From Myxococcota bacterium (GTDB lineage Bacteria; Myxococcota_A; UBA9160; UBA6930): a stretch of DNA of 64,000 bases. A program made the position numbers and the translations under genes. The notes beneath the pieces were generated by a model. It was not told the origin of the DNA and did not search any database. It saw only the letters and a list, made by a program, of their open reading frames with translations. The DNA is taken from assembly GCA_028285625.1 (NCBI GenBank), contig JANQOX010000002.1, forward strand, positions 1 through 64,000, read 5' to 3'. Positions 9,191 through 16,745 of the stretch are shown piece after piece. Position 1 is the stretch's first letter. Each line of letters begins with the position of its first letter.

Positions 9191-9718
9191 GTGTCGGCCG
9201 GAGGCGTTCGGAAGCTCGTGAGTCTCGACGGCCAGTTCTGGTTCATGGTGGCGCTGCTCGCGGTGCTGCTCGGGGTGGCGGTGCTGCGCGGCGGCGCCGA
9301 GGTGGCGCGCGAAGGGCTCTCGGGCGGGGGCGCCCTGCTGCTGCGCTACCTGCCGGTGATCGCGGTGTCGTTCCTCGCCGCGGGCATCGCCCAGGCGCTC
9401 ATCCCTACCGCCTGGGTCGAGTCGGCCCTGGGCCGCGAGTCCGGCCTGCGGGGCATCCTGATCGGGACGGTCGCGGGGGTCGTGACACCCGCGGGCCCGT
9501 TCGTCTCGATGCCCATCGCCGCCGTCCTGCTGAAGGCCGGCGCCGCGCTGCCCGCGGTGGTCGCCTTCATCACGGCCTGGTCGCTACTCGCCCTGCACCG
9601 GCTGGTGGCGTTCGAGATCCCGATCCTCGGCGGCAAGTTCGCCGCGATCCGCTACGGCGTGTCGCTGCTGCTGCCGATCCTGGCGGGCTTGCTCACGCGG
9701 GCGCTGGTCCGGGGATGA
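9191..9718 (+). CDS. Half-size permease of the ArsP/DUF318 type
   Basis: A 175-residue hydrophobic protein with about five membrane segments. It resembles one half of the ArsP/DUF318 permease family (COG0701), with the loop GTVAGVVTPAGPFVSMPIA near the middle. Full-length members have about 300-350 residues as two halves, so this would need to dimerise. GTG 9191 lies 2 bases after the preceding stop; GTG 9218 is an alternative with a weak GGAGG 13 bases upstream. The substrate is unknown, and the family label is moderately supported. Confidence 0.6.
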   Translation: MSAGGVRKLVSLDGQFWFMVALLAVLLGVAVLRGGAEVAREGLSGGGALLLRYLPVIAVSFLAAGIAQALIPTAWVESALGRESGLRGILIGTVAGVVTPAGPFVSMPIAAVLLKAGAALPAVVAFITAWSLLALHRLVAFEIPILGGKFAAIRYGVSLLLPILAGLLTRALVRG

Positions 9719-9792
9719 CCCCGCCACCGTCGGGGCTGCTTTCGGGTCTTGCTCGGCTACCTTGCCGGCGATTCATCCGCTTCGAGGGCACC

Positions 9793-10041
9793 ATGGCTGC
9801 TTCCAAGAACGCCGGCAAGAAGAAGTCGGCAGCGCGTTCCAAGACCGGCACCAAGGCTGCCAAGAAGGCGACCAAGGCTTCCGGGAAGAAGGCTGCTTCG
9901 AAGAAGGCCAAGCCGAAGAAGGCTGCCGCCAAGAAGGCCAAGCCGAAGAAGTCCGCGTCGGCCGCCGCGCCCGCGCGGGCCGAGGAGTTCGCCGACATCC
10001 GGCGCGTGGCGCTCAAGAGCGCCCTCGAACGCTTGATCTGA
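9793..10041 (+). CDS. Lysine/alanine-rich histone H1-like DNA-binding protein
   Basis: An 82-residue basic protein starting at ATG 9793 (MAASKNAGKKKSAARSK). Residues 5-60 are almost only Lys, Ala, Ser, Gly, Thr and Pro, in KKAKPKKAAAK-type units like the C-terminal tail of histone H1 and bacterial histone-like proteins. The last ~20 residues (EEFADIRRVALKSALERLI) are acidic-amphipathic and could form one helix for self-association. At DNA level a 21-base block recurs at 9901 and 9931, so the tail has grown by small duplications. It probably binds nucleoid DNA or RNA nonspecifically, an inference from composition only. Confidence 0.7.
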   Translation: MAASKNAGKKKSAARSKTGTKAAKKATKASGKKAASKKAKPKKAAAKKAKPKKSASAAAPARAEEFADIRRVALKSALERLI

Positions 10042-10051
10042 ACGCAGCGCC

Positions 10052-11227
10052 ATGACGCCTGGGCAGGATGGGGCGCGGCCGCTCGAGGGCATCCTGGTCC
10101 TCGACCTCACGCGCGTGCTCGCGGGGCCGTTCTGCACCCAGCAGCTGCTCGACCTTGGTGCGCGGGTCGTGAAGATCGAGCGGCCCGGTACCGGCGACGA
10201 CGCCCGGGCCATCGGACCCTTCGTCGGCGACCGATCCGCGTACTTCATGTCGCTGAACCGCGGCAAGGAGAGCCTGGCACTCGACCTGCGCGATGCGGCC
10301 GATCGCGAGGTGTTCGACGCGCTGTTGGCGCGGGCGGACGTGCTGGTCGAGAACTTCCGGCCCGGTGCCATGGAGCGCCTGGGCTACGGATGGGAAGCGC
10401 TTCGCGCACGCCACCCGCGCCTGATCTATGCGTCGGCCTCGGGCTTCGGTGCGGACGGTCCCTACCGCGAGCGCCCCGCCTACGATCTGGTGGTTCAGGC
10501 CATGGGCGGGATCATGAGCCTGACGGGCGAGCCTGGAGGTGCGCCGACGCGGGTGGGAACCTCCATCGGCGACCTGGCGGCGGGTCTGTTCACCGCGCTC
10601 GGCGTGGTGGCCGCGTTGCATCGCCGCGATCGCGACGGGTGCGGAGCGCGCATCGACGTCGCCATGCTCGACTGTCAGGTCGCCCTGCTCGAGAACGCGC
10701 TCGCACGCTACCAGGCTTCCGGCGAGGTGCCGGGGCCCATCGGCTCGCGCCACCCGTCGATCACGCCATTTCAGACCTACCGCGCAGCCGACGGACATCT
10801 GGCCATCGCGGCGGGCAACGACGACCTGTTCGCGCGGCTGGCCCAGACCCTCGGCCGCGAGGACTGGACCCGCGACCCGCGCTACGCGACCAACGACGCG
10901 CGCACGACCCACGCCGACGCGCTCGAAAGCGAGATCGAAACGGCGCTCGCCACGCACGATGTCGGGCACTGGCTCGAGACGTTGCAGCGCGCCGGAGTGC
11001 CGTGCGGTCCCCTGCAGAACGTGAGGGAGGTGCTCGACGACCCGCAGGTGCGCGCGCGCAACATGGTCGTTCCCGTGGAGGGCGAAGCCGCCGCAGGGCT
11101 GCGCGTTGCCGGCAACCCGATCAAGAGCCCCGACTGGCCCGATCCCGCCACCCGAGCGTCACCGCCCGATCTCGACGCCGATCGTGAACGCATCTTGCGC
11201 GAACTGGGCCTCGACCCCGAGCGCTGA
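10052..11227 (+). CDS. CaiB/BaiF family (class III) CoA-transferase
   Basis: A 391-residue class III CoA-transferase that moves CoA between carboxylic acids, usually in carnitine, bile acid or other acyl catabolism. Family marks: LEGILVLDLTRVLAGPFCTQ at about residue 10, LGARVVKIERPGTGDDAR, SLNRGKESLALDL, and YDLVVQAMGGIMSLTGEPGG at about residue 150. The catalytic Asp is expected in IDVAMLDCQ (about residue 210). It starts 10 bp after the histone-like gene. No partner dehydrogenase is adjacent, so the substrate is open. Confidence 0.9.
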   Translation: MTPGQDGARPLEGILVLDLTRVLAGPFCTQQLLDLGARVVKIERPGTGDDARAIGPFVGDRSAYFMSLNRGKESLALDLRDAADREVFDALLARADVLVENFRPGAMERLGYGWEALRARHPRLIYASASGFGADGPYRERPAYDLVVQAMGGIMSLTGEPGGAPTRVGTSIGDLAAGLFTALGVVAALHRRDRDGCGARIDVAMLDCQVALLENALARYQASGEVPGPIGSRHPSITPFQTYRAADGHLAIAAGNDDLFARLAQTLGREDWTRDPRYATNDARTTHADALESEIETALATHDVGHWLETLQRAGVPCGPLQNVREVLDDPQVRARNMVVPVEGEAAAGLRVAGNPIKSPDWPDPATRASPPDLDADRERILRELGLDPER

Positions 11228-11263
11228 TCGCGAAGCCTGCGGGAGGAGATGTGTTGCCGGCGG

Positions 11264-12580
11264 TCAGGTGCCGGCGGCCAGCGCGACCAGGGCCTCCGCG
11301 ATCGCGTCGCGTTCGGTTGCGGGCAGGTGCGGCACGTCGACGCCCTCGCGCACTGCGTCGAGCACGGCATCGCGGTCCTGTCCGGGCGGCAGCCGAACCA
11401 GCAGCCAGGCGATGCGTTCGCCGATCCGTAGCAACGCGGGGCGGATCTGTTCGAGGTCGGGGGGCGCGCCCCCGTCCGCGCGAGGTGGCGCCGGTGCGGA
11501 GAGCACGCCTTGCTGGATCGCGCGTGCCGCCGCGATCTGCGCTTCGAACAGACGCGCAACGGCAGCCGGGTCCTGGGGGCGAAGCCCGGCGGCGCGCGCG
11601 GCGTCTTCGGCGGCGCGCTTGGCTGCCGCGATCACCCGGGCCTCGCGCTCGGGTACGCGCACCACCACCGGGCCCGCTGCGTCGGCGCTCTGTCGCTTGG
11701 CCTCGGCCACCTGGGGCATCAGCGCCAGGCGTTCGTCGATGGCGGCCACCAGCGCGGCCAGCGGGGTCGCCGCCACGGGTGCGGTGGGGACGCCGGCCGC
11801 GCCCCGCAGGCGCGCCAACTCGCCATCGGCTTCGCGCGCGAGCAGCCAGGTGTCGAGGGCGCGGCGCTGATCGGCGCGACCTGGCCCCCACAGGTACGCC
11901 TTGCGGTCGCGCGTGAGCGGCCCGATGCGGCGAAGCCCGGTGCGACGCGTCTGCCAGTGCGGCGCCTCGAGGGTGTCCGTCACGACGCCGTCCACCGCGT
12001 TGGCCCCGTCGAGTCGCGCGAGCACGCGCGCGTTGTCCGGCACGGCCTCGATCTGGGCGCGCGGGAACTTCGCGCGCGCCACGCGCTCGAGGTGGCCGCC
12101 GGCATTGACGGCCAGGCGAACCCCTGGCTCATCGAGTTCGGCCGCGGAGGTCAGCGGTCTCTCCACCGGAACCAGGACCACGGCGCCGCTGGCGAGTACG
12201 GGAAGCGAGAAGGTTCCGGCCAGGCTGCGCTCGGGTCGCACGGTCACGCCGCTCATGGCGACGTCGAAGCGCCCCGCTGCGAGGTCGGTCAGGAGATCGG
12301 GCCAGCGAAACGGCACCAGTTCGAGGCGCCGCCCCTGGGCCTTCGCGAACGCGCGCGCCACGGCGACGTCGAGCCCGGCATGTTCGCCCGATGTCTCGCG
12401 TACGCTGAAGGGTGCGTAGTCGCCGCTCGTCCCCACCCGCAGGGCGGGCGGCTCGGACGGCTCGGCATGGAGGCCGCCCGCGAGCCCTGGCAGTAGCAAG
12501 AGCGCCGCCAGCAGAGGTGCCCGGAGGTGTGGGAAGAGCGACCCCGTGCGGGGCGCGCAGGGGTTTCTTCGGGCGCGCAT
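11264..12580 (-). CDS. Periplasmic cyclohexadienyl dehydratase-chorismate mutase fusion (PheC-AroQ)
   Basis: A 438-residue exported protein with an N-terminal signal sequence (about residues 1-40). Residues ~45-265 are a type-3 solute-binding fold closest to periplasmic cyclohexadienyl dehydratase PheC: LRVGTSGDYAPFSV, VTVRPERSLAGTFSLPVL, VNAGGHLERVARAKFP and TDTLEAPHW. Residues ~275-438 match a secreted AroQ-gamma chorismate mutase: IDERLALMPQVAEAKR, PEREARVI, AAGLRPQDPAAVARLFEAQIAAARAIQQ. The Arg, Lys and Arg expected to bind substrate are present. Together the domains would turn chorismate into prephenate, then phenylpyruvate (or arogenate into phenylalanine), in the periplasm. The assignment rests on motif recall, so activity is an inference. 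Confidence 0.75.
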   Translation of the reverse strand: MRARRNPCAPRTGSLFPHLRAPLLAALLLLPGLAGGLHAEPSEPPALRVGTSGDYAPFSVRETSGEHAGLDVAVARAFAKAQGRRLELVPFRWPDLLTDLAAGRFDVAMSGVTVRPERSLAGTFSLPVLASGAVVLVPVERPLTSAAELDEPGVRLAVNAGGHLERVARAKFPRAQIEAVPDNARVLARLDGANAVDGVVTDTLEAPHWQTRRTGLRRIGPLTRDRKAYLWGPGRADQRRALDTWLLAREADGELARLRGAAGVPTAPVAATPLAALVAAIDERLALMPQVAEAKRQSADAAGPVVVRVPEREARVIAAAKRAAEDAARAAGLRPQDPAAVARLFEAQIAAARAIQQGVLSAPAPPRADGGAPPDLEQIRPALLRIGERIAWLLVRLPPGQDRDAVLDAVREGVDVPHLPATERDAIAEALVALAAGT

Positions 12581-12751
12581 GAGGGCCAGGATAACGCCCG
12601 GATTCCGCGTAGTTTGACCCTCAGGGGGCGATTCTCTAGCTTCCGCCTCCGCCGCAGTCCCGCCCCCGGGCGGCTCGCTGTTCGCAGCCCGCGGCTCCCT
12701 TCCATTCCTGGTCAGCTCCGAACCTGGTCAGTCCCGAACCGAGGTCGTCCC

Positions 12752-13231
12752 ATGCTCTCGCTCGACGAAGTCGAACCGGGCGCACAGTGCACCCACAAGA
12801 ACACCAGCCTCCGCTACAGCGTGGTGGAGGTGAGTGACGACGAGATCCTGCTGGCCGCCGAGAAGGAAGGGCTGCAGGACCTGGTGGTCCCCACCGACCT
12901 GTTTCTCACCGAGTTCGTGCTCGGCGAGCGCTACACCGCCGCGCGTCGCGGTCGCAGCCGGGGTCGGGGCCGTCGTGGTGCACCCGCACCGGCGCCGACC
13001 GGTCCCAAGGCCAAGGGCCGCATCAAGAAGATGGTGCGCGATCGCGGCTTCGGGTTCATTCGCGGCGACGACGGCAAAGAGGTCTTCTTCCACCGTTCTG
13101 GGATGACCGGCGCCGACTACGACGCGATGAGCGAGGGCGACATCGTCGAGTACGTGATCCAGGAGGGCCCGCGCGGCGCTCGGGCCGAGCACGTGCGCGC
13201 GATCCCCCAGGACTCCGCGGCCACCGCGTAG
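12752..13231 (+). CDS. Cold-shock-domain protein with an extra N-terminal domain
   Basis: A 159-residue protein starting at ATG 12752 with GAGG about 7 bases upstream. Residues ~1-62 form a small acidic domain that I do not recognise. Residues ~63-90 are a basic Arg/Gly linker (RRGRSRGRGRRG), and residues ~90-150 are a cold-shock domain with both RNA-binding motifs: RGFGFIRGDD and KEVFFHRSGM. CSD proteins bind single-stranded RNA or DNA; the RGG-like linker would add RNA affinity. It converges on nadE with one base between the stops. Confidence 0.85.
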   Translation: MLSLDEVEPGAQCTHKNTSLRYSVVEVSDDEILLAAEKEGLQDLVVPTDLFLTEFVLGERYTAARRGRSRGRGRRGAPAPAPTGPKAKGRIKKMVRDRGFGFIRGDDGKEVFFHRSGMTGADYDAMSEGDIVEYVIQEGPRGARAEHVRAIPQDSAATA

Positions 13232-13232
13232 G

Positions 13233-14879
13233 TCAGCCCAGGTGGTAGCGGTGGACGATCGGTAGCCGCCGTCCGCTGCCGAACGCCTTCTCCGACACCC
13301 GCAGCACCAGCGGCGACTGCCGCCGCTTGTACTCGTTGCGGTCGAGCCGGCGCACGATGGCGTGCACGTCGGCGGCGGTCGCACCTGCGGGCGGCTCGAT
13401 CGAGTCCGAGCCGCGCCCCTCCTCGATCGCCTGGAAGAGCACGCGGTCGAGCACCGGGTACGGCGGCAGGTCGTCGGTGTCGAGCTGGTCGGGCGCAAGC
13501 TCCGCCGAGGGCGGCTTGTCGATCGTGTTCGTGGGGATGCGCTCGGTCTCGGCGTTGGCGTGGCGCGCGAGGTCGTACACGCCGGCCTTGTAGACGTCTC
13601 CCAGCACCGCCAGGCCCCCGACGGTGTCACCGTAGAGCGTGCAGTAGCCCACCGAGAGCTCGCTCTTGTTGCCGGTGGCCAGCACCATCCGGTTTTCGGC
13701 GTTCGAGACGGCCATGAGCACGGCGCCGCGGATGCGCGATTGGATGTTCTGCTGCGCGAGCCCGTAGTCGTCCTGCACGCCGAAGAGCTGCCCGAACACG
13801 TTGCGGTAGGCCTCGTAGATCGGGCGGATGTCGACCTTGCGCAGTTCGATGCCCAGCCGCTCGGCGAGGGCCACGGCATCGGACACGCTGTGCTCCGACG
13901 AGAACGGGCCCGGCATGGCGATGCCGAGCACCTGTTCGGCACCCAGTGCGCGCACGGCCAGGTGGGCCGTCACCGCCGAGTCGATGCCACCCGAGACGGC
14001 GATCACCGCGCCCGGCGGTAGCCGCTGCTTGTCGAAGTAGTCGTGAATGCCGAGCACCAGGCCGCGCTCGAGTTGTGCGACCGGCTCGGGATCGACGATC
14101 TCTTCGGGTGCGCGGGTCTCCGTGGGGGCTTCGAGGTCCACGACCGCAAAGGCGGTCTCGAACAGGGGCAGGCTTTCGACGATGCGGCCATGGGCGTCGA
14201 CGACGAACGAGCCGCCGTCGAAGATCAGCTCGTCGTTGCCGCCGACCTGGTTGGCAAAGGCGATCGGTACGCCGCAGCGCGCAGCCAGGGCCGAGAACAG
14301 CGTGCGGCGCTCGGCCGGCTTGCCCACGTGCCACGGAGAGGCCGACAGGTTGAGCACCAGACGCGCGCTCGCCGCAGCGAGATCGGCCACGGGGTCTTCC
14401 GGGTACTGCACGTGATCGACCCACGCGTCCTCGCAGACCGAAAGGCCGAGGTTCGGCCCGCCCGCGAGTGCCACCGGCTTGCGGGCCTCGGCCGGCACGA
14501 AGTAGCGCTTCTCGTCGAAGACGTCGTATGTGGGCAGCAGGGTCTTGGCCTGCACCGCGATGCGCCGTCCCTCGCGAACGAGGACCGCGGCGTTCTGCAG
14601 GTGCTTGGCGCCCTGCCCCGCAACCGGCAGTACGGCGCCCACGGCGGTGGCCACCCGGCCGGAGGCCTGCTCGATCTCGTCGAGCACCCGCAGCTGGTCG
14701 CGCACGAAGCCGTCGCGCTCGAGCAGGTCCATGGGCGGGTAGCCGGTCAGCACCAGCTCCGGCAGCACGAGCACGTCGGCGGCTTCGGAATCGGCCCGTG
14801 CCATGGCCTCGAGCACGAGGTCGCGGTTGCCGGCGAGGTCGCCCACCACCGGGTTCAGCTGGGCGAGGGCGACGCGCAT
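13233..14879 (-). CDS. nadE: Glutamine-hydrolysing NAD+ synthetase
   Basis: A 548-residue two-domain NAD+ synthetase, the last step of NAD biosynthesis. The N-terminal nitrilase-like glutaminase domain has its Glu in LPELVLTGYPP (about residue 46), a Lys in the following third and the nucleophile Cys in LSVCEDAWVD (about residue 150). The C-terminal synthetase domain has the ATP pyrophosphatase P-loop VSGGIDSAVTAHLA (about residue 295) and a conserved VLATGNKSELSVGYCTLYGD block. ATG start at 14877-14879. Length and domain order match the bacterial glutamine-dependent form of about 540-560 residues. Confidence 0.95.
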   Translation of the reverse strand: MRVALAQLNPVVGDLAGNRDLVLEAMARADSEAADVLVLPELVLTGYPPMDLLERDGFVRDQLRVLDEIEQASGRVATAVGAVLPVAGQGAKHLQNAAVLVREGRRIAVQAKTLLPTYDVFDEKRYFVPAEARKPVALAGGPNLGLSVCEDAWVDHVQYPEDPVADLAAASARLVLNLSASPWHVGKPAERRTLFSALAARCGVPIAFANQVGGNDELIFDGGSFVVDAHGRIVESLPLFETAFAVVDLEAPTETRAPEEIVDPEPVAQLERGLVLGIHDYFDKQRLPPGAVIAVSGGIDSAVTAHLAVRALGAEQVLGIAMPGPFSSEHSVSDAVALAERLGIELRKVDIRPIYEAYRNVFGQLFGVQDDYGLAQQNIQSRIRGAVLMAVSNAENRMVLATGNKSELSVGYCTLYGDTVGGLAVLGDVYKAGVYDLARHANAETERIPTNTIDKPPSAELAPDQLDTDDLPPYPVLDRVLFQAIEEGRGSDSIEPPAGATAADVHAIVRRLDRNEYKRRQSPLVLRVSEKAFGSGRRLPIVHRYHLG

Positions 14880-14956
14880 GGGCGAAGGATCCCGGGGCCC
14901 GCCCGCGCGCGCAAGCGTGGAGCCCCGGCCTGGGTGAGGGGCCTCGACAGGACGTT

Positions 14957-14972
14957 GGCACCCGAGGGTGCC
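14957..14972. other. Short perfect inverted repeat at the left direct repeat
   Basis: GGCACCC and GGGTGCC pair perfectly around a 2-base centre. The hairpin lies 77 bp upstream of the nadE start and overlaps the left copy of the 29-bp direct repeat. It could be a transcription terminator for the minus-strand flavoprotein gene or part of a recombination or protein-binding site. There is no T-tract. Confidence 0.5.
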
Positions 14973-14990
14973 CCGAGAATGGGGTTGTTC
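14962..14990 (+). repeat. Left copy of a 29-bp direct repeat flanking the flavoprotein/LanC-like segment
   Basis: This 29-base block agrees with 18158-18186 at 26 of 29 positions, in the same orientation; the core reads GGGTGCCC, then GAGAA, then GGGGTTGTTC. The copies are 3,196 bp apart and exactly bracket the flavoprotein and LanC-like genes. This may be a target-site or attachment duplication, or simply a dispersed small repeat. Confidence 0.6.
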
Positions 14991-15107
14991 AACGACTCCG
15001 ACGGGGCGAGACGATCAGGCCATCTCGCGCGCGACGATGGAACGGTAGAGCCGCAGTTCCTGTGGGCGGTACTCGGAGCGGTGCGTGGTCGTCGGATGGC
15101 AGTTCGC

Positions 15108-16448
15108 TCATCGGGCCGACTCGCGCTGCTTGCGGACCTGCCGATCCGTCCGGGCGTCGACGAGCGCGAGCGCGCGATTGATCAGTCCCGCCCCTACCCA
15201 GCGCAGCGGCTCCGGGGGCCACCGCAGCAGGCGCCGCGCCAACGCGCCGGCCTGCGGATGTTCCTCTCCGAGAATCCGCCGGCCGATCATCTCGCCCACC
15301 AGGGTGGCCTGCGCGACACCGTGTCCGTTGAAGCCGATCCCGTAGTGGACGTTCGGGTGGGCTCCGTCGACACCGACCTGCGGGAGCAGATCGATCGTGA
15401 GTCCGATCCACCCGCCCCAGAAGGTCGCGATCGCGACGTCACCGAGCTCCGGAAACCGCTCGCGAAACGCGCGCTCGATCGCGCGGAACGCCCCCGGATC
15501 CCGGCCCGGTGGGAGTCTGCTCCCGTAGCGGTAGCGGACGACCTTGGAGCCTCCCGAGATCGTTCCGTGGGCCGTGAGGCGGTAGTTCTCGAGCGCTTCA
15601 TGCGCCGTGTAGATGCCCTCGCGTCCGCTCCATCCGAGCGCATCGAGCGCCGCCGGCGACAGCGGCTCGGTCTCGAAGAGCGAAACGCGCAGCGGCGCCA
15701 CGTTTCGGCGCATGCGATCGAGGCCGGCCGTGTAGGCGTTCGTCGCGATGATCGCGTGGTCGGCGACGACGGCTCCGCCCGCGCATCGCGCGGTGACCCG
15801 AGCGCCATCCTCCACGGACGCGACGGGGGTCTGCTCGAAGACGCGAACGCCGGCGCGGAGCGCTGCCGCCCGCACGCCGCTCACGAACTTGCCAGGGTTG
15901 AGCGTGCCGCCGCGTTCCTCCAGGACGCCGCAGACGAAGGCCGGCGGGATCCCACGCTCTCTCATCTCGGCCAGCGGCAGGTAGCGGACGGCGGCGCCCA
16001 GGCTCGCCGCCGTTCCGGCCGCCTTCTCGAGGCTGCGGACGTGCTTCGGATGGACCCCCGCGACGATGTTGCCGCTCGCCTGGTAGTCGCAGGCGATCTG
16101 GTTCTTCTCGATGAAGTCCTCGGTGTGTTCGACGGCTGCATCCGCGAATCGCACGAGTGCAGACGCGCGTTCGCGACCGAAGAGCCTGAGCGTCGTGGGG
16201 AGGTCCTTTCCGATCGTCGGGGTGAGGTGCCCCGCGTTGCGCCCGCTCGCGCCCGAGCCTGCGAAGTCGCGTTCAAGCAAGACGACGTCGGCACCGGCGG
16301 ATCGCAGGGTGATCGCGGCAGAGAGCCCCGCGTAGCCGCCTCCGACGACCACCACGTCGGCGGAGGTGTCGCGGTCGAGCGCAGGTTGCGGATCCGCGGG
16401 GGCCTCGATCCACGGGCTCGTTTCGATGAACGGATGGCGCTCGGTCAC
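15108..16448 (-). CDS. FAD-dependent oxidoreductase (DAO/amine-oxidase-like)
   Basis: A 446-residue flavoprotein of the D-amino-acid oxidase (DAO) superfamily, like gamma-glutamylputrescine oxidase PuuB and glycine/sarcosine oxidases. The Rossmann FAD motif is ADVVVVGGGYAGLSAAITL (about residues 31-49), followed by the Glu in VVLLERDFAGSGASGRNAGH. A C-terminal FAD block HYGIGFNGHGVAQATLVGEMI lies near residue 390. I chose GTG 16446-16448 because GGGAGG lies just upstream; ATG 16494-16496 would add 16 residues. It oxidises a C-N bond in an amine or amino acid; the substrate is unknown. The LanC-like gene is divergent from it across about 300 bp. Confidence 0.85.
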   Translation of the reverse strand: MTERHPFIETSPWIEAPADPQPALDRDTSADVVVVGGGYAGLSAAITLRSAGADVVLLERDFAGSGASGRNAGHLTPTIGKDLPTTLRLFGRERASALVRFADAAVEHTEDFIEKNQIACDYQASGNIVAGVHPKHVRSLEKAAGTAASLGAAVRYLPLAEMRERGIPPAFVCGVLEERGGTLNPGKFVSGVRAAALRAGVRVFEQTPVASVEDGARVTARCAGGAVVADHAIIATNAYTAGLDRMRRNVAPLRVSLFETEPLSPAALDALGWSGREGIYTAHEALENYRLTAHGTISGGSKVVRYRYGSRLPPGRDPGAFRAIERAFRERFPELGDVAIATFWGGWIGLTIDLLPQVGVDGAHPNVHYGIGFNGHGVAQATLVGEMIGRRILGEEHPQAGALARRLLRWPPEPLRWVGAGLINRALALVDARTDRQVRKQRESAR

Positions 16449-16745
16449 GATGCCTCCCGGTGGCGCACGGGGCCGCGATGGACCCCGGTCTGTCACCAGA
16501 TGGGGACGGCCAGGGTCCCACGCTCCGAGGTCGCCCTCACCGGGTCAGGCTACCACGCCAACATCGTTCCCCTGGTCCGACGAGCCATGGGAAGGTGGGC
16601 CTCGGCCGACACCCGGGGCGCGTCTCGGGAGACGTCAGTACCCTCCGGGCTCGGACGGCGCGCCGCGGGATTCTGACGGACCCGGCCTTCCTGGTTCTCG
16701 AACCGCGGGGGCGCCGTGGGATGGGCCGCGCGAAGGGAGGAGCCG
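16449..16745. other. Divergent intergenic region, nothing identified
   Basis: These 297 bases separate the minus-strand flavoprotein and the plus-strand LanC-like gene and must hold both promoters. I see the Shine-Dalgarno sites of both genes at the two ends, but no clear -35/-10 pair, riboswitch fold or small gene. Confidence 0.5.

Noticed and set aside
16449..16745. Riboswitch upstream of the flavoprotein gene
   Set aside because: No recognisable glycine, guanidine or FMN aptamer pattern could be traced on either strand.
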